Source: Methanobacteriota archaeon
GTDB taxonomy: Archaea; Halobacteriota; Methanomicrobia; Methanomicrobiales; Methanocorpusculaceae
Direction: 5' to 3'
Assembly: GCA_023396065.1 (NCBI GenBank)
Contig: JAEWXF010000033.1
Span: 47,550 to 111,549, forward strand
Length of the DNA stretch: 64,000 nt
In this document: positions 33,211 through 42,431 of the stretch, one piece after another
How the letters are laid out: every line of letters begins with the position of its first letter
Position numbering within the stretch: the first letter of the stretch is position 1
Program-made: the position numbers and the translations under genes
The notes under the pieces: model-generated
The model's input: only the letters and a program-made list of their open reading frames with translations
Told to the model about the DNA's origin: nothing
The model's database searches: none

Positions 33211-34953
33211 ATGTGCGGCATTGTAGGTTATGTCGGCTATCGTGAGGCGGCACCTGTGTGTACGGCGGGTCTTCGCCGGCTTGAGTACCGAGGGTATGAT
33301 TCGTATGGTGTTGCTGTTGTCAGTGATGCGGGTCTTTCGGTGTTTAAGCAGGTCGGAAAAATTTCTGAGTCTGCATCTGCAGCCCATCATCTGACCGGCA
33401 GGGTTGGTATCGGTCATACGCGCTGGGCGACGCACGGTGTTCCCAGCGAACGGAATTCTCATCCGCATCTGGACTGTACGGGGAAAATTGCGGTGGTTCA
33501 CAATGGTATCATTGAGAATTACGCTGAGCTTCGCCGGGGTCTGGAGGAGCGCGGGCATGTGTTTTCGTCGGATACGGATACTGAGGTAATTCCTCATCTG
33601 ATTGAGGAGCAGGAGGGTGATCTGTTCTCTGCGGTTTCTGCTGTTCTTCCGCTGCTGGAGGGGTCGTATGCGATTCTTGTGGTGAAGGAGGGGTGTGATG
33701 AGGTTGTTGCGGCCCGAAAAGGGAGTCCGCTTGTTCTTGGTGTCGGTGATGCGGAGTTTGTGCTTGCTTCGGACTCTCTGCCGATTCTTGAGTACACCCG
33801 GTCGGTTGTGTACTTTGAGGACGGGGACTGCGCGCGGATAACACGTGAGGGGTATGTTCTCCGTCACGATGGTCAGGAGGTTGAACGGTCTCTGTCGCAT
33901 CTGGAGTGGAGTGTGGATGAGGTCCGGAAAGGCGGGTTTTCCCATTATATGCTGAAGGAGATTTTTGAGCAGCCGGATGTGTTTGCGAATACTTTGCGTG
34001 CGGTGAAGGATTCTTCGGAAGCTATGGCGATGATCCGCGCGGCAGAATCGGTGACGGTTGTTGCCTGCGGGACGTCGGCGAATGCGTCGATGGTTTTTTC
34101 GTATCTGATGGAGCGTGTCTGCCGGGTTCCGACGCGGGTGATTCTCGGGTCAGAGTTTAAGTATTTCCCGCCGCCGCTGGACGGTCTGGTGATCGGGGTT
34201 TCGCAGTCCGGAGAGACGGCGGATACGATTGCAGCTCTGAAGCTCGCTAAGGAGACGGGGTCTCCGGTGCTTGCGGTGACGAATGTTCTGGGTAGTTCGA
34301 TTACCCGGGTTGCATCGGCCGTGGTGTATATCCGTGCGGGCCCTGAGATGAGTGTTGCGGCGACGAAGTCGTTTACGGCCCAGGTTGCGGCGTTTATGCA
34401 GGTGGTGAATCTTTTGTCTGAGCACGGGTGCGAGTCTGAGCTTTGCGAGATTCAGCGGTATCTTGCGGATGTTCTGACTCTGGATCTGACTGAGGCGGTG
34501 AAGCTCTGTACGCCTGCGTCAACGCTGCTGTATGTGGGTCGCGGGGTCTTTTATCCAGCGGCTCTGGAAGGTGCGCTGAAGATGAAGGAGATTTCGTATA
34601 TTCATGCGGAGGGGTATGCTGCGGGTGAGCTGAAACATGGTCCGTTTGCGTTGTTATCTCCGGAAACTCCGGTTGTGGCAATCTGTGTGCCGGGTCCTGT
34701 GTATGCGGTGATGATCTCGAATCTGCGTGAGATTACTGCCCGCGGGGCACCGGTTATTGCGGTCGGTGTTGCGGGGGATCATGATCTGGAGGATATTGCC
34801 GATGTGTTTGTTCCGCTGCCGGCAATTTCCGAGTATGGTCTGCTGGTTTTGTCCTCTGTTGTCTTACAGATGCTGGCCTATCATACGGCGGTAGCCCTTG
34901 AGCGGGACGTGGATATGCCGAGAAATCTTGCGAAAAGTGTGACGGTGGAGTAG
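33211..34953 (+). CDS. glmS: Glutamine-fructose-6-phosphate aminotransferase
   Basis: 580 residues. Cys2 (MCGIVGYVG) is the N-terminal nucleophile of the glutaminase domain, with RGYDSYG, GHTRWATHG and HNGIIENY also visible. Two SIS domains follow (VACGTSANASM, VSQSGETADTIAAL, and AEGYAAGELKHGPFALL), and the C-terminus MPRNLAKSVTVE is typical. It makes glucosamine-6-phosphate, the entry to UDP-GlcNAc. It follows the second nucleotidyltransferase after 3 bases and ends exactly where the convergent glycosyltransferase ends. Confidence 0.96.
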   Translation: MCGIVGYVGYREAAPVCTAGLRRLEYRGYDSYGVAVVSDAGLSVFKQVGKISESASAAHHLTGRVGIGHTRWATHGVPSERNSHPHLDCTGKIAVVHNGIIENYAELRRGLEERGHVFSSDTDTEVIPHLIEEQEGDLFSAVSAVLPLLEGSYAILVVKEGCDEVVAARKGSPLVLGVGDAEFVLASDSLPILEYTRSVVYFEDGDCARITREGYVLRHDGQEVERSLSHLEWSVDEVRKGGFSHYMLKEIFEQPDVFANTLRAVKDSSEAMAMIRAAESVTVVACGTSANASMVFSYLMERVCRVPTRVILGSEFKYFPPPLDGLVIGVSQSGETADTIAALKLAKETGSPVLAVTNVLGSSITRVASAVVYIRAGPEMSVAATKSFTAQVAAFMQVVNLLSEHGCESELCEIQRYLADVLTLDLTEAVKLCTPASTLLYVGRGVFYPAALEGALKMKEISYIHAEGYAAGELKHGPFALLSPETPVVAICVPGPVYAVMISNLREITARGAPVIAVGVAGDHDLEDIADVFVPLPAISEYGLLVLSSVVLQMLAYHTAVALERDVDMPRNLAKSVTVE

Positions 34954-36084
34954 TTACTCCCCGACTTTTTTTGAGGTGCTTTCCCAGATGACTGCATCTT
35001 TTCTGGGGGAGTAGAGCCCTGCTGCGAGGTAAAACTGATTTGCCACAAATGATGTCAGCAGGTTTCCTTTCCAGAAGATACTCAGGAGTACTGCAAGGAT
35101 CAGGAGAATGAGGAACAGAAGCGGGATAGTCAGTATGAGGCCTGCGGCAAAGATGAGTGTTCCGAGGAAAAACAGGGTCGGTGTTACGGTATACATCCAG
35201 ATTCTCATGGGATAGAATCTTTTGGAGAATGGTCGTTTCATTTTGAGGAGATCACGGTTTGCGAGTGTTGCCTGAATGAGGCCCTTTGCACGGCGGGCTT
35301 TCTGGGCATACTGTCTGCTCATGTTTTCCGGTAACTCTTCGTACACTTTGGCATGTGTGTCGTAGATGGTTCTGTATCCTTTTCGAATGGCAACAAATGC
35401 AATGTTTGCATCATCAGGTCCGATACATTCGGTGATGCCTTCGATGATACTTTTTTTGAGCGCAATCAGATTTCCATTGAAGATATAGGTTGCATCATGG
35501 GCACTTTCCCATTCGGACATGCTGCCGAAGTAGGATCTGTACGTCTGTTCCATTGAAGTAACTCTGTCTGTTCCCGTGTACGGCTGAAGGTCGGCACTGA
35601 CTGCAGCAACTGTTTCATCCGCTGCTAGTCTTCTGACCAGCATTTCTACGGTTTGCGTGTCCCAGATTACGTCTGCATCAGTATCTATGATGATCTCGTT
35701 TGCGGCCATTTCAATTCCCATATTGAGGGATTTATTTTTGCCTGTTCTCTGATCGTTGGTATGTATTTTCCATCGTAATCCTGATTTTTCCAGACAGTTT
35801 CTCGCGACTTCTTCGGTGTTGTCGTCAGCTTTGTCGATGACGATAATTACTTCGATGTTTTCGTTTGGATAACTGCAGTCAAGGATGCTTTGGATTTTCT
35901 TTTCGATGTTCCTCTCTTCTTTGTATGCGCAGATTACAATGGAAATATCCGGCAGGGAGGTTTTATTGGTGAGATTTGTCGGATCTATTCTTCTTCCGAA
36001 TTTTACGCCGAAGAGGTATACTATGTAGGGAAATACCGCAATTACGACAACTGCTATTCCCAGGGGGATCAGGTATTGATACAT
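34954..36084 (-). CDS. Membrane-anchored family 2 glycosyltransferase
   Basis: 376 residues from ATG 36084. N-terminal membrane helix (YLIPLGIAVVVIAVFPYIVYLFG), GT-A catalytic domain with ISIVICAYKEERNIEKKI, the DTDADV metal site and a Q-x3-RRAKG motif, then two or three C-terminal helices. It resembles processive or polyprenyl-phosphate-using GT2 enzymes. TATA-like tatttaaattt near 36158-36168 lies before this start; the longer frame from 36177 would contain the promoter. It is paralogous to, divergent from and the same length as the GT2 gene at 36413. Confidence 0.85.
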   Translation of the reverse strand: MYQYLIPLGIAVVVIAVFPYIVYLFGVKFGRRIDPTNLTNKTSLPDISIVICAYKEERNIEKKIQSILDCSYPNENIEVIIVIDKADDNTEEVARNCLEKSGLRWKIHTNDQRTGKNKSLNMGIEMAANEIIIDTDADVIWDTQTVEMLVRRLAADETVAAVSADLQPYTGTDRVTSMEQTYRSYFGSMSEWESAHDATYIFNGNLIALKKSIIEGITECIGPDDANIAFVAIRKGYRTIYDTHAKVYEELPENMSRQYAQKARRAKGLIQATLANRDLLKMKRPFSKRFYPMRIWMYTVTPTLFFLGTLIFAAGLILTIPLLFLILLILAVLLSIFWKGNLLTSFVANQFYLAAGLYSPRKDAVIWESTSKKVGE

Positions 36085-36412
36085 CGTCTCACTCAGTGGT
36101 TCGTTCTCAAAAATGTGCAAAATTTCTGAACTGAATCCTAATGGAGTAGGATATCTAAATTTAAATACATTGCCCACATGAATCGAATTTTGGGATTTTC
36201 TCCCTGCAATTATTTTTCCGGAATTGTGTATATGTTCTCAAATTCCATACTCCAAACTCTGTCCAGGGCTCTCGTATTTCTCTCATTTCGTAATTCCTCC
36301 TCCATTAGGAGATAATGAGATTGTATTGTGTTCCCTTGTCATCTGCGTTATTTCACTCTGGATTTTCCAAAGTGTCAGCCTGAGTACTGTTTCTCTTCTC
36401 TGTGGTTATGTC
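36085..36412. other. Promoter region between two divergent glycosyltransferases
   Basis: A 328-base interval, clearly richer in A and T than its flanks. A TATA-like box for the minus gene lies near 36158-36168, and several weaker AT-rich boxes could serve the plus gene. The open frame from 36224 runs into the plus gene, but it is hydrophobic and not conserved in the paralogue, so it was left out. No RNA or repeat seen. Confidence 0.45.
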
Positions 36413-37543
36413 ATGATCCCTGATATTGCAGTTATTTTCCTCGCTTTCGGTGTCGTATTGGGATTCCTTGCGGCGTATCCGTATCTGTATTATCTGTATC
36501 ATCTGCATACGTTTGTCCCTGAGTATTTTGATACGACGCCGGAGTTCTATCCGCATATCAGTGTTGTTGTAAATGCGTACAAAGAAGGGGAGCTGGTCAA
36601 AACCCGCGTCCATGATATTTGGCGTTCCGCGTATCCTCCTGACAATATTTCAGTTTATGTCGTTAATGACGGAGCAGATCCTGCCACAAGCCGGGCAGCC
36701 CATGCTGTTTTGGCAGAACACTGTACGGAAATATTTCTGAGAGAACCTTCAAACCGACTTGGAAAGACAGCCTGTCAAAATGCGGTCCTCTCTGAGATTC
36801 AGGATGAAATTGTTGTTTTTACGGATGCTGATATTACCACGCGCCCCGATGCGCTGAAAAAACTCGTGGCCCGGCTTTCGGATCCGGAAGTGGGTGCTGT
36901 ATGTGCCGATCTCATCCCGGTCGGCTCAAATGTATCGGTTACTGGATCCGAAGGGGCATACCGTTCCATCTATGGCAAAATGTGTGAGTATGACAGTTTC
37001 CTTGACTCAACCTACAATTTTAACGGTCCGCTTATTGCATTCAAAAAATCTGCGGTGTCCCATATTCCTGCATCTTCGGGTGCTGATGATGCAAATCTTG
37101 CCCTTACCTGCATTTCCCACGGATACCGCGCGGTATACGCATCAGAAGCAGTTGCATATGAACTGCAACCCACGTCGTTTCGGTCCCAGTACCGGCAGAA
37201 AATCCGCCGTGCTGACGGACTGATTCACAGTACCCGTCTGTTCCAGCATACGTCAAATGTACCGCGTGCGAAGTTCTGGAATGTTGTGTTCCCCATGCGA
37301 AAGTGGATGCTGCTGCACTCCCCCATACTCTTTCTCTTTGCTGCAGTTCTGTTCGGGGCTGGTATGTACTGGTGGTCATTCCTTTTCGGGACGGTATATC
37401 TTGCGGTTGGTAGTTTCATCTGTGCGGTCTCTCTGCTGCGGCCAAACCATCTCTTTTCCAGTTTTGTACTGAACCAGTTCTATCTGGTAGTCGGCCTTCT
37501 GAAAAAACAGAATGTCCTTCTCTGGGAGAGAGTAGAGAAATAA
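36413..37543 (+). CDS. Membrane-anchored family 2 glycosyltransferase
   Basis: 376 residues from ATG 36413, the same length as the divergent paralogue. N-terminal membrane helix (AVIFLAFGVVLGFLAAYPYLYYLYHL), catalytic domain HISVVVNAYKEGELV, FTDADITTRPDALKKL, FNGPLIAFKKSA and Q-x3-RRADGL, then C-terminal membrane helices (LLHSPILFLFAAVLFGAGMYWW and following). The partner gene aglB begins 86 bases later, so this enzyme probably helps build the lipid-linked N-glycan. The exact sugar donor is unknown. Confidence 0.85.
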   Translation: MIPDIAVIFLAFGVVLGFLAAYPYLYYLYHLHTFVPEYFDTTPEFYPHISVVVNAYKEGELVKTRVHDIWRSAYPPDNISVYVVNDGADPATSRAAHAVLAEHCTEIFLREPSNRLGKTACQNAVLSEIQDEIVVFTDADITTRPDALKKLVARLSDPEVGAVCADLIPVGSNVSVTGSEGAYRSIYGKMCEYDSFLDSTYNFNGPLIAFKKSAVSHIPASSGADDANLALTCISHGYRAVYASEAVAYELQPTSFRSQYRQKIRRADGLIHSTRLFQHTSNVPRAKFWNVVFPMRKWMLLHSPILFLFAAVLFGAGMYWWSFLFGTVYLAVGSFICAVSLLRPNHLFSSFVLNQFYLVVGLLKKQNVLLWERVEK

Positions 37544-37629
37544 TTTCTCTGTCTTTCCCTCCCCCTCAACTACTTTATTCTATGAGATACCAAGTAATGT
37601 ATACATCAAAACTGTCTTTGTGATCGCGT

Positions 37630-40230
37630 ATGGATCTGAGCTTTTGGAACGATCGTCGATATCGTTATGGAATTCTGGGAGGTATTGTTCTCATCTTTAC
37701 CCTGCTTGCCTTCTGGATACGCATACTGCCGTTCCCGGACCTTGTCGGGACCGGCGATATGATTGCAGGCCCTGATGCCTGGTATAATCTCCGGTTGATT
37801 GAAGTCGCCCTCGCAAATAATTTTGGGTATATCTTCTTTGAATCAATGACTCTGTATCCAACCGGACAGGATATTGTCTGGGGTCCTCTGTTTACCTATA
37901 TAGCCGGTATTTTTGCAATCCTTGCCGGAGCCGTAACCCGTGTTGAAGTGATTGATGCAGCATCCTGGGTCCCGGCCCTGATGGGAGCTGCCATGGTTCC
38001 GGTCATGTACGGTCTTGGTGCGAAAATCGGCAACTGGAAGACCGGTCTTCTCTCTGCTCTGTTCATTGCAGTGATCGGAGGTCAGTATCTGTCCCGTTCG
38101 CTCTACGGCCATCTGGATCACCATATCGCAGAAACCCTGTTTTCCACGCTTTTCTGTCTCTGTTACGTTGCAGCACTGTATTCCCTGAAGGATCACAAGA
38201 CTGATCTCAAAGAGTTTGCCAGTCTGAAACTGCCGATACTGTATGGTGTTGTCTGTGGAGTTGCCCACTTCCTTGGGTTAATGACCATGACTACGATGGT
38301 CTTTTTCGCCCTGTTTGCGGCGTTCTTCACTCTGATTCAGTTTATTCTGGATCATCGGGCCGGAAGACCGACTGAGTATCTTCTGGTTCTGAATGTGGTT
38401 ACCTTTGGTGTTGCAGCGCTTGGCCTTCTCTTGTACGGCATTCGTGACATGGGTTTTTACTATGCCTACTACTCGCTTGGTCTTTTCCTCGCGTACGTTG
38501 CGGTGGTTGGCGGAACTATCCTCATGTATGCCATATCCGAGGTCCTGAAAAAGAAAACCGCTCCATGGTATTATTATCCTGTCTCGCTCATTGTACTGAT
38601 TGTGATTGTGGTCGGCGGGATTGCCGTGGCTCTCCCGGAGTTTTTCTCCACTGCCATGGGTTCCCTTACCCAGGTCTTTGGATCTGCCGCCGCACAGAAC
38701 ACCATTGCCGAGATGTCGGCCTGGTCACTTGACAGCGCCTTCAGTGCGTACAACTGGGGTCTGCTTCTCGCGATCGGCGGTCTTTTCTATCTCATCTACC
38801 GTGTGTGGAAACATGAGGACCCTGCATCCCTGTTTTTGATCATCTGGTCTGTCCTGATGCTGTTTGCCACCGTTCAGCATGTCCGCTGGGAATACTACGT
38901 TGCGGCGAACGTCGCTCTCCTTGCCGCGGTCTTTGTAGGCTGGGTAATCTCTTTTGCAGAAAAAGACCTTCTCCTCCTTATTGGCGGCTCCTCATCGGTT
39001 GAGCCGTCGGAAGGTGCAAAGGCAGCCAAAAAATCCAAAAAAGCTGTCTCGTCTGCCGGTCCTGACTGGATAAAAGTCGGCAGCTTTGCCATCGTCATCA
39101 TCGTAACGATTGCCTTTGTCGGCATTTCTGCAGTATCTGCGGTGTCTACTGGTGCCAATTACGGAAAATACGGTGGTACGGAGGACGACTGGATTTCCGA
39201 AACGACCTGGCTTTCCACCGGAACTCCTGATCCTGGTGTGGATTATCTGACACTCTATGAAGAAGATTCCTTCACCTATCCGACCGAGTCCTACGGTGTC
39301 ATGTCCTGGTGGGATTACGGACATTACATCACCACGATTGGAAAACGTATTCCGAACAGCAACCCCTTCCAGGCAGGAGTTGCCGGAGAGTATGGTGCTG
39401 CTGCCGTTCTTACCAGTACTGATGAATCGGCCGTTTCCGAAAAGCTCGATCATCAGGGCACCCGGTATGTGATGACTGACTATCAGATGGCCGGCGGCAA
39501 GTTCGGTGCGATGGCGATATGGAACGACTCGGTAGCCCAGCTTGATCCCTACTACTATGTCCTCCTTCAGCAGAATCTGGGACAGTACTCAATCGTTCAG
39601 GCGTACACACCTGAGTATTACAACACACTGACCGTTCGTCTGCAGTACTATGACGGTTCCCTTACGGAACCCGGTCAGGTGGCAGTTGTCTACACGGACA
39701 CGGCATCCGGATACAATTACCCGGTAATCACCTCGGTCAAATCGTTTGATACCTCAGCCGCAGCACAGGACGCAGCTGCCCAGTACAATGCCCAGGCTTC
39801 ATCTACAACACATGCGTATGTTGTTGCCAACAATGCCGCGACCTCCGCGTCAGCCCTCCTCCCGAGTGTGACGGTCCCTGCTCTCCAGCATTTCCGTCTG
39901 GTACATGAATCTCCAAACTATGTCCTGACTGCATCTGGTCAGTACACCAGCCAGCCGCTCAACGGTACGACTGCCTGGGTGAAGACCTTTGAGTACGTTC
40001 CGGGCGCTGTCATCAAAGGCGAAGGCATCATTGAAGTCCCGGTTGTTACCAACAACGGGCGGACGTTTACCTATCGTCAGGAAAGTGTGAATGGTCAGTT
40101 CGTGGTGCCGTATGCGACATCCGGCAGTTCCTATGATGTGAAGACCACAGGTCCCTACACGATTGCGGGTACCGGAAAAACCTTCGAGGTTTCTGAGACT
40201 GCCGTCATGCAGGGTCTTACGATCAACTAA
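37630..40230 (+). CDS. aglB: Dolichyl-phosphooligosaccharide-protein glycotransferase AglB (STT3)
   Basis: 866 residues. The N-terminal half has about 12 to 13 membrane helices with the first DxD-type motif IAGPDAWYNLRL and the external-loop motif NTIAEM (TIxE). After the membrane region comes the WWDYGHYI signature (MSWWDYGHYITTIGKRIPN), which binds the sequon Ser/Thr. The rest is a beta-rich extracellular domain. It transfers the lipid-linked oligosaccharide to Asn of secreted proteins at the outer face of the membrane. It is the functional centre of the surrounding sugar locus. Confidence 0.96.
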   Translation: MDLSFWNDRRYRYGILGGIVLIFTLLAFWIRILPFPDLVGTGDMIAGPDAWYNLRLIEVALANNFGYIFFESMTLYPTGQDIVWGPLFTYIAGIFAILAGAVTRVEVIDAASWVPALMGAAMVPVMYGLGAKIGNWKTGLLSALFIAVIGGQYLSRSLYGHLDHHIAETLFSTLFCLCYVAALYSLKDHKTDLKEFASLKLPILYGVVCGVAHFLGLMTMTTMVFFALFAAFFTLIQFILDHRAGRPTEYLLVLNVVTFGVAALGLLLYGIRDMGFYYAYYSLGLFLAYVAVVGGTILMYAISEVLKKKTAPWYYYPVSLIVLIVIVVGGIAVALPEFFSTAMGSLTQVFGSAAAQNTIAEMSAWSLDSAFSAYNWGLLLAIGGLFYLIYRVWKHEDPASLFLIIWSVLMLFATVQHVRWEYYVAANVALLAAVFVGWVISFAEKDLLLLIGGSSSVEPSEGAKAAKKSKKAVSSAGPDWIKVGSFAIVIIVTIAFVGISAVSAVSTGANYGKYGGTEDDWISETTWLSTGTPDPGVDYLTLYEEDSFTYPTESYGVMSWWDYGHYITTIGKRIPNSNPFQAGVAGEYGAAAVLTSTDESAVSEKLDHQGTRYVMTDYQMAGGKFGAMAIWNDSVAQLDPYYYVLLQQNLGQYSIVQAYTPEYYNTLTVRLQYYDGSLTEPGQVAVVYTDTASGYNYPVITSVKSFDTSAAAQDAAAQYNAQASSTTHAYVVANNAATSASALLPSVTVPALQHFRLVHESPNYVLTASGQYTSQPLNGTTAWVKTFEYVPGAVIKGEGIIEVPVVTNNGRTFTYRQESVNGQFVVPYATSGSSYDVKTTGPYTIAGTGKTFEVSETAVMQGLTIN

Positions 40231-40290
40231 CTTTTTTTCTTTCTGTCGAAAAGCGCATCTTTATACCCGGGTCCCGTGATACATACTGGT

Positions 40291-40572
40291 ATGAGCACAC
40301 CTGATATCGGACAGACTGTGCGGTATGGACGAACCGGAACGGTGGGTAAAGTCGTCTCGTTCCTTGAAGAGAACGGGTATACATTTGCTGAACTTGACAG
40401 TACCGGCCTGTACTATCGCGTTGATCAGCTTACACCGATCCATGAAGTTGTTCTGAAAACAGATGCGCCGCGTGATCTCAAGAAAGACCTTCTTGAGGAA
40501 CAGGAGCGGTTCCGTGAAATGAATGAAAGTGCCTGGCAGAATACTGACCAGAGCTGTGAAGGCGGAGGATAA
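40291..40572 (+). CDS. DUF2098 family protein
   Basis: 93 residues, start MSTPDIGQTVRYGRTGTVG, with a small beta-barrel-like core (GKVVSFLEENGYTFAELDSTGLYYRVDQLTPI) and a helical tail. It matches the methanogen-specific DUF2098 family. I recall that a DUF2098 protein has been reported with the MCR-activation complex, so a role there is plausible. A TATA-like cctttatac (about 40258) lies 30 bases before the ATG. It is convergent with nikR and separate from the mmp operon at 49.7-56.8 kb. Confidence 0.8.
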   Translation: MSTPDIGQTVRYGRTGTVGKVVSFLEENGYTFAELDSTGLYYRVDQLTPIHEVVLKTDAPRDLKKDLLEEQERFREMNESAWQNTDQSCEGGG

Positions 40573-40601
40573 GCTGTTCCGCTTATCTCCGTTTTAAAAA
40601 A

Positions 40602-41021
40602 TCAGTTCACGGGAATCGTCGTGAGTTTTACCGACTCAACACCTTTGAGTGCCATCAGTTTTTCTGCAACTTCTTTCAGTTTTGTTCCGTCTCCCCGGAC
40701 CAGGATCACTTCCAGACAGCGCTCATCGTTTACATGCGCGTGAAGGGTGGACTGAATGGTTTCCCGGTTCTCATGCTGAATCTCGGTAATCGTCTGCATG
40801 AGTCCGCGATGATCATGATCATATACCATCGTGATTACGCCCTGCCTCTCGCCCTTTACATCTGCCATCCATTCGTAATACGTAATGTAACTGCGGATCG
40901 CATCACGGATTCCCTCTGAGCGCGAGGAGTATCCGCGCAGCCCGATGATTCCGTCGAATTTGTCCAAAAGATTCTGCGGGAGCGATATCCCGATCCGGGA
41001 AAGTTCTGAATCTCCAACCAT
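40602..41021 (-). CDS. nikR: Nickel-responsive regulator NikR
   Basis: 139 residues. N-terminal ribbon-helix-helix (ELSRIGISLPQNLLDKFDGIIGLRGYSSRSEGIRDAIRSYI) and C-terminal ACT-like metal domain. The four nickel ligands of NikR are conserved in position: H83, H94, H96 and C102 (LHAHVNDERCLEV), plus H69 and H71 in VYDHDHRG. It controls nickel uptake or Ni-dependent genes. Nickel is the metal of F430. The longer frame from 41048 is rejected because MVGDSELSRIGISLP is the normal start. A candidate operator lies upstream. Confidence 0.95.
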   Translation of the reverse strand: MVGDSELSRIGISLPQNLLDKFDGIIGLRGYSSRSEGIRDAIRSYITYYEWMADVKGERQGVITMVYDHDHRGLMQTITEIQHENRETIQSTLHAHVNDERCLEVILVRGDGTKLKEVAEKLMALKGVESVKLTTIPVN

Positions 41022-41070
41022 TATACTATATCTTATTCCTGTTTTCATATTTTATTGTTCTTACAGAATC

Positions 41071-41096
41071 GTATGCCGCAGGTATATTCTTCATAC
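41071..41096. promoter_or_regulatory. Candidate NikR operator (GTATG-N16-CATAC)
   Basis: An inverted pair GTATG (41071-41075) and CATAC (41092-41096) with 16 bases between. The half-sites recall the enterobacterial GTATGA/TCATAC box, but the total span is two bases shorter. It is 50 bases before nikR, just upstream of the probable TATA on the minus strand, which suits autoregulation. Confidence 0.35.
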
Positions 41097-41186
41097 TTTA
41101 TTTGCGCCTTCTTTTGAGATCACGGTATAGCTGGCATCACACACTTATATTTGTCTGGAGGTTGATTATATAAGGTTGAGGAGGTT

Positions 41187-42431
41187 TTGGTTTCTTTGCA
41201 TGATCCTACTATACCAAACGTAAATATCGGCGTGGTGGGCCACGTTGACCACGGGAAGACCACCCTGGTCAGCCAGCTCACCGGCTCATGGACGGACCGC
41301 CACAGTGAGGAACTGAAGCGCGGAATTTCCATCCGTCTCGGATATGCCGACGCGACGTTTTACAAATGCCCCAAATGTAAGGGTGCAGAATCCTGGTCAA
41401 ATACAGATACCTGCCCAATTTGCGGTGAAAAACTGGAACCGGTCCGTTCGGTATCCTTCGTGGATGCTCCGGGTCACGAAACCCTGATGGCGACAATGCT
41501 GTCCGGTTCCGCGATTATGGACGGCGCAATGCTTGTCATCGCCGCAAATGAGCCGTGTCCGCAGCCCCAGACCAAGGAACATCTGATGGCCCTTGAGCTG
41601 ACCGGTATCAAGAATATTGTCATTGTACAGAATAAGATCGATGTAGTGCCGCAGAAGCAGGCCATTGAAAACTACAAACAGATCAAGGCGTTTGTCAAGG
41701 GAACTGTTGCAGAAAATGCACCGATTATCCCGGTATCCGCTCAGAAGAAGATCAACTTCGGCGTGCTTATCGATGCACTGAATACAATGATTCCTGATGA
41801 GGAACGTGATGCTGATGTTGCACCGATTATGCTGATTGCCCGGTCCTTTGATGTGAACCGTCCGGGAAGTTCCTGGCGTGACATTAAGGGCGGTGTTATC
41901 GGAGGATCTTTGATCCGCGGTGTGTTCCACGAAGGGGATGACATTGAAATCCGTCCCGGCCGTCAGTACATGTCCGAGAACAAAGCCAAATGGGAGCCTA
42001 TCACAACCAAGATTACCTCCATGAACAAGGCGTCCCATAAAGTTCCTGTTGCAACCCCCGGCGGCCTTGCCGCCATCGGTACCAAACTGGATCCGGCGAT
42101 TACCAAAAGTGATACGCTTGTCGGTCAGATTGCCGGTGCGGTCGGTTCTCTGCCCCCGGTATGGGATAAACTGCGGTTTGATGTGACACTTATGGATCGT
42201 GTGGTAGGATCTGCATCTGAACAAAACATTGACCCGCTCAGACTGAAAGAACCACTGATGCTTTCCGTAGGAACTGCTGTTACCGTCGGCATTGTGCTTT
42301 CTGCGAAGAAAAATCATGCAGAGGTTATGCTCAAACGGCCGGTCTGTGCAGAGTTAGGATCACGGATTGCAATCAGCCGGCAGGTTGGTGGCAGATGGCG
42401 TCTGATCGGCATGGGTGTTCTGACCGAGTAA
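41187..42431 (+). CDS. eif2g: Translation initiation factor 2, gamma subunit
   Basis: Up to 414 residues. GTPase motifs GHVDHGKTTL, DAPGHE and NKID are visible, plus a zinc knuckle (FYKCPKCKG, then DTCPICGEKL) in the GTPase domain, followed by two beta-barrel domains ending MKR... (VMLKRPVCAELGSRIAISRQVGGRWRLIGMG). It brings initiator tRNA to the ribosome. No in-frame ATG exists near the start; the TTG at 41187 or the later TTG at 41196 is the start, after gaggaggt (41179-41185) and TATA attatataa. Confidence 0.93.
   Translation: MVSLHDPTIPNVNIGVVGHVDHGKTTLVSQLTGSWTDRHSEELKRGISIRLGYADATFYKCPKCKGAESWSNTDTCPICGEKLEPVRSVSFVDAPGHETLMATMLSGSAIMDGAMLVIAANEPCPQPQTKEHLMALELTGIKNIVIVQNKIDVVPQKQAIENYKQIKAFVKGTVAENAPIIPVSAQKKINFGVLIDALNTMIPDEERDADVAPIMLIARSFDVNRPGSSWRDIKGGVIGGSLIRGVFHEGDDIEIRPGRQYMSENKAKWEPITTKITSMNKASHKVPVATPGGLAAIGTKLDPAITKSDTLVGQIAGAVGSLPPVWDKLRFDVTLMDRVVGSASEQNIDPLRLKEPLMLSVGTAVTVGIVLSAKKNHAEVMLKRPVCAELGSRIAISRQVGGRWRLIGMGVLTE

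Noticed and set aside
41071..41096. Exact enterobacterial NikR box
   Set aside because: Half-sites match but the total span is 26, not 28 bases, so it is reported only as a candidate.
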